NCBI GenBank assembly: GCA_017964055.1
Contig: JAGCSS010000278.1
Coordinates: 1-8,489, forward strand
Source: Lachnospiraceae bacterium
GTDB lineage: Bacteria; Bacillota; Clostridia; Lachnospirales; Lachnospiraceae
Reading direction: 5' to 3'
DNA: 8,489 nt
Below, one piece after another: positions 1 through 7,500 of the stretch; within the stretch, counting starts at the first letter, position 1, and every line of letters starts with the position of its first letter. The notes under the pieces are model-generated. The model was not told where the DNA came from, made no database searches, and worked only from the letters and a program-made list of their open reading frames with translations. Position numbers and translations under genes: made by a program.

Positions 1-494
1 CCCAGATAATTGTCGGTCAGTCCCAGCATCAGCATGTTTGTGTATCCCGGGATCAGACCTGCGTTGAAGTACATCGTGATAACGAGGAATCTGTACCAGA
101 ATTTCCTGTTCCACATCTCTTTCTTCGTAACCAGATATCCGCAGAAAGCGGAAGCGACAACCATCAGGACCGTACCGATCAGCGTACGCGAGATCGTAAC
201 GATGAAAGCCTGCCCGAGATCTCCGAGCGCCAGCATATCCTTATAGTTCTGTATGGTAAATCCGATCGGATAAAAGTTTACCGCGCCTCTGGCCACCATT
301 TCGTTGTTTGAAACGGTGTTTATGAAGATGTAGTAGAAGGGGAAGAAGCATAACAGCGCGAATAAGCCGAACACAATGTAATCCACTATGTAAAACGCCA
401 CATCGCCGCCCGTCAGCTTAATATGCGACTTATGCTTGCGGTAATAGGCTTTTTCGAGCTTCGCATCCAGTTTTTCCTGCTTTGTCATAGCCAT
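1..494 (-). CDS. Carbohydrate ABC transporter permease, LplC/YtcP type (partial, C-terminus off the left edge)
   Basis: This is an inner-membrane permease subunit of a binding-protein-dependent sugar importer, the expected partner of the LplB-type permease just upstream. 164 residues are visible of a family that usually has about 290-300. The start at 494 (MAMTKQEK) has a purine-rich AGGGAAGGGGG Shine-Dalgarno stretch about 10 bases upstream; a second in-frame ATG at 488 is less well spaced. After a charged cytoplasmic tail, a first membrane span lies at about residues 33-58 and ends in the family-typical FFPFYYIFINTVS. Further spans lie around 95-120 and 133-150, and MYFNAGLIPGYT matches the 'GGLIPxY' signature of LplC/YtcP permeases. 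The EAA loop that contacts the ATPase would lie beyond the window. Only 21 bases separate it from the preceding stop codon, so the two permeases are almost certainly co-transcribed. The substrate cannot be read from the sequence; LplC-like proteins usually carry oligosaccharides. Confidence 0.93.
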   Translation of the reverse strand, partial: MAMTKQEKLDAKLEKAYYRKHKSHIKLTGGDVAFYIVDYIVFGLFALLCFFPFYYIFINTVSNNEMVARGAVNFYPIGFTIQNYKDMLALGDLGQAFIVTISRTLIGTVLMVVASAFCGYLVTKKEMWNRKFWYRFLVITMYFNAGLIPGYTNMLMLGLTDNYL

Positions 495-515
495 ATTAAA
501 TGCGTCCCCCTTCCC

Positions 516-1991
516 TTAAATGATACTCTCGCCGCGGACCATTTTCGATATTCCGTTGGCAAAGAAAAGCAATGTTACGCTGACTAATGTCTTCAGCATG
601 CCGATAACCGTCGAGATCGGTATCTTGCCCGCGCCGATACCCAGGTTATATACGTACAGATCGAGCACTTCCAGGTTGTTCTTTGTTACCGCGTTGGAGA
701 ATACCAGATACTGATCCATACCGTTGCTGAGGATTCCGGCTACCGCCATCAGCAGCATGACCGAATATGTAGGCAGGAGTCCGGGCAGAGTCACATGTCT
801 CATCTTCTGGAAACGTCCCGCTCCGTCGACTGTGGCCGCTTCATAGAGCTGCTGGTCTATACCGGATATTCCCGCGATATAGATGATCGCGCTCCAGCCT
901 ATGCCCTTCCAGATACCCCACAGGAGCATCTTTATGTAGAGCATGTCCTTATCCTGCAGGTACAGATGGTTGTGGACCACTCCGGTGATCTGCGTCAGTA
1001 TGTTGTTGATAAAGCCTTCGTTTGAGAATATCGCAAACGCGATAGCATATACCAGAACCCAGCTGATGAAGTTCGGGATCGTGGTAAATACCTGTACGAT
1101 CCTCCTGAACCACCCTGTCTTGATCTCCGAAAGGAATATCGCGAATGCCATGGCGAGCCAGCTCGTAGCAATACCCAGGCCGCTCATGATCAGCGTGTTC
1201 TTCATAACGCGCATGATGTCGGCTCTGGTCATCGGGTTGTCGACCAGACTCTTGAACCATTTGAACCCGACGAAATCGTTCATGGAGAGATTACCGGGTC
1301 CCGATTTGTAGTCAAAGAATGCGTAGCGCCATCCGTACAGCGGCAGATACGCGAAAACGAATGCCAGGATGATAAAGGGCAGGAACATGATGAAGAGCTT
1401 ATAGGTCGTAAGCATCTCACATCTCTCACCTGCTTCGGGCCTGGGCTGCGCTATGATCAGGAGTACCGAGCAGAGCAGCTGCAGCAGAGCAAATCCCAGC
1501 ATGACAAAGAGCGGCGTCGGCAGCGTATCCACTGCCATGTTAAATCCTACCGTTCCCGCTATCTCGGCGTCTATCGCCTGATAGAGCCTGTAGGTGGAGA
1601 GCATCTGGAAAAAACCGCCTATGATCACGCCCGAACCGCCGAGAGTGATATAGTTTGATATGCGCTTCATCTTGAGATTGCCCAAAGATACGCAGGCAGC
1701 CACAGACAGTATTATTACGCCCACAACCATCAGTGCCGAGGCGATCATCAGACTGCGGATGTCGCTCTTGTAAAAATAGTTGTGGTTTATCTCGTATTTG
1801 ATATTGATAACGAGCCTGTTATATGACAGCGCGGAAGTTAAAAGCGAAAGGTTCTTGTTCATCTGCGTGAATATCCTGGCAGGATTGAACTCGCTGAAAA
1901 ATACCAGAACGAACGCAAATAACAGGCTTATGCGCGTCACATAATAGACTTTGTCCGTCCAGCCGTTGCTGACTTCGGTTCTCTTAGCCAT
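516..1991 (-). CDS. Sugar ABC transporter permease, LplB type, with a four-span N-terminal extension
   Basis: This is a membrane permease of a sugar ABC importer, 491 residues against about 300 for ordinary LplB-type permeases. The canonical permease occupies about residues 196-491. It opens with FLPFIILAFVFAYLPLYGW and has spans near 198-219, 263-287, 300-322, 353-376, 405-425 and 462-480. The EAA loop, EAATVDGAGRFQKMRHVTLP, at 384-403 docks to the ATPase. Residues 1-190 are extra: hydrophobic spans at about 20-35, 80-103, 113-133 and 159-181, with polar loops at 38-78 and 134-157, ending in a charged linker (RPEAGER). I see no family resemblance for this extension. The start at 1991 is preferred because AAAGAGGAG sits 6 bases upstream; an in-frame ATG at 2060 would place the leader hairpins inside the coding sequence and has no such site. 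The LplC-type gene follows after 21 bases. No ATPase or solute-binding protein is in the window. Confidence 0.92.
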   Translation of the reverse strand: MAKRTEVSNGWTDKVYYVTRISLLFAFVLVFFSEFNPARIFTQMNKNLSLLTSALSYNRLVINIKYEINHNYFYKSDIRSLMIASALMVVGVIILSVAACVSLGNLKMKRISNYITLGGSGVIIGGFFQMLSTYRLYQAIDAEIAGTVGFNMAVDTLPTPLFVMLGFALLQLLCSVLLIIAQPRPEAGERCEMLTTYKLFIMFLPFIILAFVFAYLPLYGWRYAFFDYKSGPGNLSMNDFVGFKWFKSLVDNPMTRADIMRVMKNTLIMSGLGIATSWLAMAFAIFLSEIKTGWFRRIVQVFTTIPNFISWVLVYAIAFAIFSNEGFINNILTQITGVVHNHLYLQDKDMLYIKMLLWGIWKGIGWSAIIYIAGISGIDQQLYEAATVDGAGRFQKMRHVTLPGLLPTYSVMLLMAVAGILSNGMDQYLVFSNAVTKNNLEVLDLYVYNLGIGAGKIPISTVIGMLKTLVSVTLLFFANGISKMVRGESII

Positions 1992-1997
1992 CTTGCT

Positions 1998-2062
1998 CTC
2001 CTCTTTAGATGCGGTTTTGACCGCATCCGATCCCTCGTACAGCATGCCGCCTGCGTACAAGG
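1998..2062 (-). promoter_or_regulatory. Duplicated two-hairpin leader, copy B (before the LplB-type permease gene)
   Basis: This is the counterpart of the leader at 4392-4332. The proximal hairpin (2027-2008) is GATGCGGT-CAAA-ACCGCATC, an 8-base-pair stem, followed by TAAAGAGGAG. The distal hairpin (2062-2033) pairs CCTTGTAC with GTACGAGG (8 pairs, one G-U), extended by GCA/TGC across one bulged base. The proximal stem's closing pair is T-A here and G-C in copy A, a compensatory change. Only 9 bases separate it from the upstream stem-loop, leaving no visible room for a promoter. Confidence 0.65.
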
Positions 2063-2071
2063 TTTCCTAAA

Positions 2072-2103
2072 TCCCGGCCGGAGCTGCATTTCTCCGACCG
2101 GGA
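2072..2103 (-). terminator. Intercistronic stem-loop, weak or partial terminator
   Basis: The minus strand has a 12-base-pair stem (arms 2103-2092 and 2083-2072, TCCCGGTCGGAG with CTCCGGCCGGGA, one G-U pair) and an 8-base loop, 22 bases after the stop of the surface-protein gene. Only TTTAGG follows, so the T-tract is poor. It may reduce rather than stop readthrough into the permease genes, or protect the 3' end of the surface-protein message. Confidence 0.6.
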
Positions 2104-2125
2104 CCGTAAATAATCTTATCCGTTA

Positions 2126-4324
2126 TTATTTCTTCTTGCGTGTAGCGAAGAATACGCATACGCCTGCAACTACGACAACACCTGCGATGATGCCGATGAT
2201 GAGTCCGGTGTTGCTCTTCTTGGCGGGCTCTTCCGTTACAGTCGTGTTCGATGTCTCGGGAGCATCGGTCGTTGCGGGAGCTTCCGTTGCCTTGGGAGCC
2301 TCGGTAGCTGCGGGAGCCTCTGTTGCTGCGGGCTCGGGCTCAGCCTCGGCTGCCTTGTCATAGTTAAATCCGCTTACAGTGAAGGTGATCTCCATCGAAG
2401 TCATGGGAACGTTGTATGCGCCGATCTGCGCATTGTCGCCCTTGCTGTAGACACTCTCAACCTGGATCTGCATGTAGTTTACGCTTTCCTTGTTGAGTTT
2501 CTGAGAATCCTCGCCGAGAGCGATGGTCTTGCCGTCTACCTTGAGGCTTACGTCGCTGATAACGATCTCGTCGGTGTTGGGGATATCGGTCGAGAGCATG
2601 ATCATGTTCATGTGATCCTGAGAATCGAAATCGCCTGTCAGATCAAGTCCGTCAACAGATACGGTATAGGTTCCGTTTCCTGCGATGACCGCATCCTTAA
2701 ACTCGCCGGCTCTGGTTACCGCGTTGTTGTCAGCGTCCCAGCCGGTTACCTGCATGAAGTACTCCATGCCGTTGTCGCCTACAACGCCGCGGCCGTAGCT
2801 GGGCTCATCGAAGTTGTTGCGGAATGAGTAAGCGGGTGTCTGGAAGCAGAGGTACGCATTGTAGGTTCCGTCTAAGTCAACGGGGCCTGCGTTCGAGCCT
2901 GCGGGCTCGTTTCCGCCCTGCATGTTCTCAAATGCGCCTGCTACGGTAAAGTATACTTCGATAGTCTTGATAGCCGCAACCTGCTCGGGAGTGAGAAGTC
3001 TTGCGGTAGCTGTAGCCGCATCGCCCGCTGTACGGTTGTCGATGTAGCCCTTGCCGTTTACGCCCTCAAAATCGGGATTGTTCCATTCATTGTACAGGTT
3101 AACACGGGTATCTACAGCGCCGCCGTCTGCGGAGCAGGTGTAGGATGTGCCCTGAAGAGCGATCTCCTCGCCGTTGAGCACGATCTTGTCAACCGTAACT
3201 GTATATGTGGTACCAAATATTACTTCACCATTGGGAAGTGTAAGGCACTCGAACTGTCCGCTGCCGAGAGCCTCAGGGAGCTCTGCCTTAACCATGTAAG
3301 AGCCGTTGCCCTTAACGGGAGTAGTGGTGATAACAGCGCCGGTATCGGTCCAGGATGCGTTGTTCAGGCTTAATGTAGCCTCCGAAACCTCACCTACCAC
3401 GATGCCGCTCTCTGCGTAATGTCTGATAACAAACTGTGTTCCTGCATATGAATCCCAGCCGAGCGCGATGATGTCGATCACATCATCCTTGGCCGCGGGA
3501 ACCATGAGTGTTCCGCGAAGGGATGTCGAATCAACGGTTCCTGCCCAGTTCTTGCCGTTCACGCCGTCGCTTACGTCTTCGTTGCCGTCGCCGTCAGCGT
3601 CCCAGCCCCAGCTTACCTGCGCGCCGCCCCACTGATAGTAGGACTTGCTGCCGTCAGCATGGGTAACCGCGATACCGTTCGAGCACCAGTCGTTGTAGCT
3701 GAATGCGTCGCCGTCTGCCGCGAGATACTCAACATCAACAAGTACTGAATTGCAGTCGCTCGCTACGGTGTAGGTCGAGCCTGCCGTCTTTCCGTCCACG
3801 TATGCCACGCCGCCGCTTACTGTTGCAGCGCCGCCTTCTGTGATCTCAACGCTGAACTGCTTTCCTGCGTATGAATCCCAGCTGGTCACGATAAAATCAA
3901 CAACAGCGCCCTGCTCAGCGGGGATACCGAGAGTAGCCGTAAGAGCTTCGGTGTCCGCGTTTCCGAGCCATGTGCCGCCGTTTACGCCGTAAGAATCCTC
4001 TGTGCCGTCGCCGTCAGCGTCCCAGCCCCAGCTTACCTGCGCGCCGCCGAACTGATAGTACGATTTGCTGCCGTCCACGTGATTTACAACCACGCCGTAT
4101 CCGCACCAGTCGTTCAGCGAGAATGCGTCGCCGTCAGCAGGTGCAAAAGTGATATTTGCCGTAATAACATTAACCGCACCGGTTACCGTATAAGAGTAAC
4201 TCGGTGTTGCCCCATCGATGTAGGCACAATCAACGGCATCGGCCTTAACACCGACTTTGCCCGCCGAAAGGACCAACGCTGCCGCCAGAACCACGGCAAA
4301 AAGTTTCCTGAAGATCTTTTTCAT
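2126..4324 (-). CDS. Secreted, C-terminally membrane-anchored surface protein with two tandem Ca-loop repeats; probable carbohydrate-binding protein
   Basis: This 732-residue protein has a signal peptide (MKKIFRKLFAVVLAAALVLSA, likely cut near residue 28). Two clearly homologous repeats follow at about 34-165 and 174-305, with a period of exactly 140 residues. Shared landmarks are AY(I/V)DG, ADGDAFS, NDWC, DGSKSYYQ, GGAQVSWGWDADGDG and WDSYAG. The DADGDGxED loop in each fits the DxDxDGxxD calcium-binding pattern. Regions 313-462 and 485-652 resemble each other loosely (GNG(S/T)Y, (L/V)(N/D)G(E/K)xIAL, (E/T)(I/V)(Y/T)FTV(A/S)G) and look like beta-sandwich modules. An Ala/Thr/Glu/Pro linker (about 658-704) leads to a membrane span (706-727) and a cytoplasmic RKKK end. 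There is no LPXTG motif. The start at 4324 has AGGAGG 6 bases upstream; the in-frame ATG at 4480 is rejected. Its place before the permease genes suggests it binds the imported glycan, but no catalytic motif or family name can be assigned with confidence. It lacks the lipobox of a normal Gram-positive solute-binding protein. Confidence 0.88.
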   Translation of the reverse strand: MKKIFRKLFAVVLAAALVLSAGKVGVKADAVDCAYIDGATPSYSYTVTGAVNVITANITFAPADGDAFSLNDWCGYGVVVNHVDGSKSYYQFGGAQVSWGWDADGDGTEDSYGVNGGTWLGNADTEALTATLGIPAEQGAVVDFIVTSWDSYAGKQFSVEITEGGAATVSGGVAYVDGKTAGSTYTVASDCNSVLVDVEYLAADGDAFSYNDWCSNGIAVTHADGSKSYYQWGGAQVSWGWDADGDGNEDVSDGVNGKNWAGTVDSTSLRGTLMVPAAKDDVIDIIALGWDSYAGTQFVIRHYAESGIVVGEVSEATLSLNNASWTDTGAVITTTPVKGNGSYMVKAELPEALGSGQFECLTLPNGEVIFGTTYTVTVDKIVLNGEEIALQGTSYTCSADGGAVDTRVNLYNEWNNPDFEGVNGKGYIDNRTAGDAATATARLLTPEQVAAIKTIEVYFTVAGAFENMQGGNEPAGSNAGPVDLDGTYNAYLCFQTPAYSFRNNFDEPSYGRGVVGDNGMEYFMQVTGWDADNNAVTRAGEFKDAVIAGNGTYTVSVDGLDLTGDFDSQDHMNMIMLSTDIPNTDEIVISDVSLKVDGKTIALGEDSQKLNKESVNYMQIQVESVYSKGDNAQIGAYNVPMTSMEITFTVSGFNYDKAAEAEPEPAATEAPAATEAPKATEAPATTDAPETSNTTVTEEPAKKSNTGLIIGIIAGVVVVAGVCVFFATRKKK
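2255..2326 (-). repeat. Hexapeptide linker repeat (ATEAPx) in the surface protein
   Basis: Residues 667-690 consist of four six-residue units: ATEAPA, ATEAPK, ATEAPA and TTDAPE, with an 18-base period. This is a flexible, probably wall-spanning spacer between the folded modules and the C-terminal membrane helix. Confidence 0.85.
3410..3805 (-). repeat. Surface-protein repeat unit 2 (residues about 174-305)
   Basis: This is the second homologous unit. NDWC is at 211-214, the DADGDGNED loop at 242-250 and WDSYAGTQF at 290-298, each exactly 140 residues after unit 1. The core is nearly identical to unit 1 while the edges have diverged. Confidence 0.88.
3830..4225 (-). repeat. Surface-protein repeat unit 1 (residues about 34-165)
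   Basis: This is the first of two homologous coding repeats with a period of 420 bases (140 codons). It contains NDWC (71-74), GGAQVSWGW and the DADGDGTED loop (102-110), and ends near WDSYAGKQF. Bases 4003-4048 match 3583-3628 of unit 2 exactly over 46 bases. Confidence 0.88.
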
Positions 4325-4330
4325 GTTTTT

Positions 4331-4336
4331 CCTCCT
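4331..4336 (-). promoter_or_regulatory. Ribosome binding site deciding the start at 4324
   Basis: A perfect AGGAGG lies 6 bases (AAAAAC) upstream of the ATG that opens the signal peptide. This fixes the start at 4324 rather than the in-frame ATG at 4480, which would run through a terminator and two hairpins. Confidence 0.93.
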
Positions 4337-4397
4337 CTTTAGATGCGGGTTTACCCGCATCTGATTCTTTGTCCCGAACGTCACTTGCGTACCGGAC
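4332..4397 (-). promoter_or_regulatory. Duplicated two-hairpin leader, copy A (before the surface-protein gene)
   Basis: The block 4392-4332 aligns without gaps to 2058-1998, at about 47 of 61 positions by hand count. The proximal hairpin (4362-4341) is a perfect 9-base-pair stem, AGATGCGGG with CCCGCATCT, and a TAAA loop. It is followed after two A residues by AGAGGAGG. The distal hairpin (4397-4371) has arms of 10 bases with 8 pairs, two mismatches and a 7-base loop. The hairpin ends next to the Shine-Dalgarno sequence without covering it. That could mean a stabilising 5' structure, a protein-binding site, or an RNA switch of unknown type. Confidence 0.65.
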
Positions 4398-4399
4398 TT

Positions 4400-4428
4400 A
4401 TCATATAGTCTGCCTGCTCCCCCTAAGG
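4400..4428 (-). promoter_or_regulatory. Candidate promoter for the surface-protein gene
   Basis: TATGAT (4405-4400) lies in ATATGATAA, the same nine bases as in the candidate promoter of the upstream gene. It falls between the terminator at 4464-4435 and the leader. No good -35 box is present at 17 bases (CCTTAG, 4428-4423), so an activator may be needed. With usual spacing, transcription would begin near 4392, close to the first base of the duplicated leader block. Confidence 0.38.
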
Positions 4429-4434
4429 AAGCAA

Positions 4435-4464
4435 AATACCGCGCCGGAACCCCGGCACGGTATT
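4435..4464 (-). terminator. Probable intrinsic terminator after the large anchored-protein gene
   Basis: The minus strand forms a 13-base-pair stem (arms 4464-4452 and 4447-4435, inner part GCCGG/CCGGC with one G-U pair) around a GGTT loop. A short T stretch (TTTTGC, partly in the stem) follows. It lies about 78 bases after the TAG at 4542 and before the leader of the surface-protein gene. The stem is strong and the T-tract short, so termination may be incomplete. Confidence 0.72.
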
Positions 4465-4541
4465 CAGTGTAAACCATCATTCAATTATTAAAAACCGAAA
4501 GGATTTGACATAAAAGTGGTAAAAAACAGAGTAAGATCCGT

Positions 4542-7500
4542 CTATTTGATAAATACCAGCTCACCGTCCTGCGCGTAGCAGACGCCGGCTCCGGGTATAT
4601 ACCAGAGCACCCCGAGGGTTGGGGTGTTTAAATCAGGCGTTATCACCATTTCATGTATAAGTGCATTGTAGAACGGCAACGCGCTGTCATCTATGGTTGC
4701 GTTGTAATAACCCGGAATGTTGTATTTCTCTACGATCTCATTCAGGTTCTTCAGGCTGTAATCGTTACTCCACACATCATCATCGAACATGGACGTTCCA
4801 AACCCGCAAACATACACAAAATCGCGGATGCCTTTTCCTGTACCGAATCCGTTGCTTGAAGCCGCCAGCTTTTTCGCTCCGTCATACATTTCCCTCATGA
4901 TATGCCCAAATCTGCTCGTACCGCGTACATCTCTGTATACATCTCCGTAACCGTAATCACTTACCGAGAACGGCAGCAGGGCCAGGCTCAGTCCGCCGGG
5001 GATCCCGTCATTCTCAGTAAACCCGTCCGTTAAGATCCATGTGATCTCGGTATGGTCACTGAGCTCCCATATCGTTACATGTATTTCGTTCAGATATTCA
5101 TATCCGGACAGTATCCCGTAATATCCGACCGCATGACCTTCGGAATCATCCTCACCGTTCAGACTCAGACCCATCTTCTTCAGGCGGCTTTGGAACGCGG
5201 AAATATCGGCACGGCCGATATCCACAAAGTTTACGCCTCCGTAGAATTCGTACGCGGGAGTACCGAAGTCCGCGATACCCATAGCGGCCGCGAGTTCCTC
5301 AAAGATCGTTTCGCGTCCGTATCTTTTCGAGATGATCAGGAAGGCATCCCGGTATTCGGGGTGCAGCATCGTATAACCGTCCCCGGTGGGCAGCGGCGCC
5401 GGATGGTCCTCATAATATTCTTCCGGATCATTTATGCAATCACGCACAAGGAAGTCTGCGTATTCACTGTCATAGAAAGAATCCATATCCTCTTCATATA
5501 CCAGTTTATACAGTATTTCTTTCAGATCAAAGTCGCAGAGTATAATGCTGCCGTCATCCGCGATCAGCATTCTTCCCGCAGTTTCGGTCACATCTCCGTA
5601 ATCATCGGAGAACCATCTGATCCAGTTGCCCGTTTCGCTCAGGTGGAAAGAGACCTGCGCATTCCCGGGATCCGCATATTTCCAGAATCCGCCAATTTTT
5701 TCCAGTAGCGCTTTATCTTCATCCGACAGTCCCGTATCAGGTATATATGGCTCTCCTTCGCCTTGCGAAGGATCATCGGGCACCGCGGTAGGCGCAGGTG
5801 CCTGTGTCGGGCGGGGCGCAGCTGTAGGCTCCTCGGGCTCGATCTCAGGCTCTCTCGCATTCGATACATAGTCGGGCACCTCTATGCCGAGTACCTCGCA
5901 ATATGCCTCAAATACCGAGACTATCCCGTCTCCGAGCTGCGAACCCGCCTGCGGATCGTCCAACCGGTCCTCGAGCATGATATTGAGCTTAGCCACCGCG
6001 TCGTACTGCAGCCAGTCTTTGTCCACATCGACTTCATACTCGTTATATCTGAGCACGCTGTTGATGACTTCGAGCGTTCCCCACTTAAAGAAATGCGATC
6101 TCGAAAAACCGAGTGCCTCGGACTTGAACCATGAATCCGCCGTCAGGCTGATATTCCTGTAATCCTCATAGTCCTTATACCAGAGCACGACATTCTGATT
6201 TTCGTCATACAGCCAGTCGCTGTTAGCCGGGAGCGTGTTGTTTACCGGCTGTGCGATGATGGCCGGTGTGACAGCCGGTGCTTCACTAACCGCAGGCGTA
6301 TCGGCGGGTTTCTGTCCGGGGTCGCTGTCGGTACCCGCAGGCCCGGATGTCGGAGTTTCGTCCTTATCTTTGCCGTTGTCCTTATCTTTGCCCGAGGCGA
6401 CAGCAATATCCTGCTTTGCCTGTTCCGTCTCTTCCTCGATCTTTGCGACCTTGATATCCTGCTCGATCCGGTCCGCGATCGTTTCGGCCTTCGCGCTGTC
6501 GTCAAAACGCATGTTGAAACGCGTCCAGGACTTCTCATAGGCCGTCTGCGCATTCGGATAATCCATCTGCAGCATTCCGGCATGGTGATCGCCGAGCGCC
6601 GCGATAAACAGACCGTCCTGGCTGTGCCATTTTACGACATTGTTTCCGATGCTGAGATTCTGATCATCGGCAACAACATTAAACATATCGAAAATATTAC
6701 CGGTATCGGTATCCGCCGTAACATCCGTGAACGTAACCTTCAGATCCAGTCCGTTGAAACGGTCGCGGAAGTTGTATTCGGTGCCCGACTGCCCGATCGC
6801 CGCAAACTGAAGGGGAACGGTCACATAACAGCGGTACTGCGGGAAAAAGATGTCCTGCATTTCAATACTGCTGATCTCATCACCGGGGAGAGTCAGCTGC
6901 ATGGCGGAGGCTCCCTGCTCATAAAGATGGGCGTACGCATCGGGAGCGTACATGGTCGCATGATACTCATACCCGTCGCGCAGTATTATAAAATGGTTAA
7001 CCCTGTAGCCGGTTATATTATAATAACCGCGGACCGAGTTTTCTCCGGAAATATCGTAATCCCTCAGATCGTAATAATCGATGACATCCTGCAGATGTCC
7101 GGAAAAGCTGCGCCTGTAAACATGTATGTAGGCACCTGTCTTCGGATCCGTGAAATATTCTTCGTTGTCCTCTCCGCGGTATGCCTTCGTGAATACATCC
7201 GGATAGATCAGGTAACAGGTCCAGTTGTCAAAGAACCACGAGGTCAGCTTCCATGTCATACCGTCCTCATAAGGCAGCGCAAACAGCGGAGATATCTGTC
7301 CGACAGTATCCCTCACTTCGTTGCTTACCCACTTGCCGTCCTCGATGAACCTGCACTTAATGAGCGTCCTGAGTTCCCTGAATACGAAATCGTATTGGTT
7401 CTCATAGGTAAGAGTCGCATTGACCGAATTCTTCTGTCCGAGTCCGGTCACCGAATACTCGGTCATCGTCTTGCCGACGGTCTCAGCGGAGTACCAGTCG

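Noticed and set aside
1992..2060. Upstream ATG at 2060 as the start of the LplB-type permease
   Set aside because: It would translate the two leader hairpins and has no Shine-Dalgarno sequence. The ATG at 1991 has AAAGAGGAG at ideal spacing.
2126..2260. Sortase (LPXTG) anchoring of the surface protein
   Set aside because: No LPXTG-like motif precedes the C-terminal hydrophobic segment; the end is a simple membrane span with RKKK.
4003..4048. The 46-base identity as part of a mobile element or direct repeat for recombination
   Set aside because: It falls in frame within homologous protein repeats at a 140-codon period, which explains it without a mobile element.
4332..4397. Leader as a known riboswitch such as cyclic-di-GMP or glycine class
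   Set aside because: The short hairpins lack the conserved cores of those classes, and the element is too small for most aptamers.
4325..4480. Upstream ATG at 4480 as the start of the surface protein
   Set aside because: The extra 52 codons run through a terminator and leader structures and would bury the signal peptide. AGGAGG 6 bases before 4324 settles the start.
4505..4510. Perfect TTGACA on the plus strand near the 3' end of the large gene, possible antisense promoter
   Set aside because: The nearest -10-like TAAGAT is 21 bases away, too far, and no plus-strand gene or RNA structure follows.
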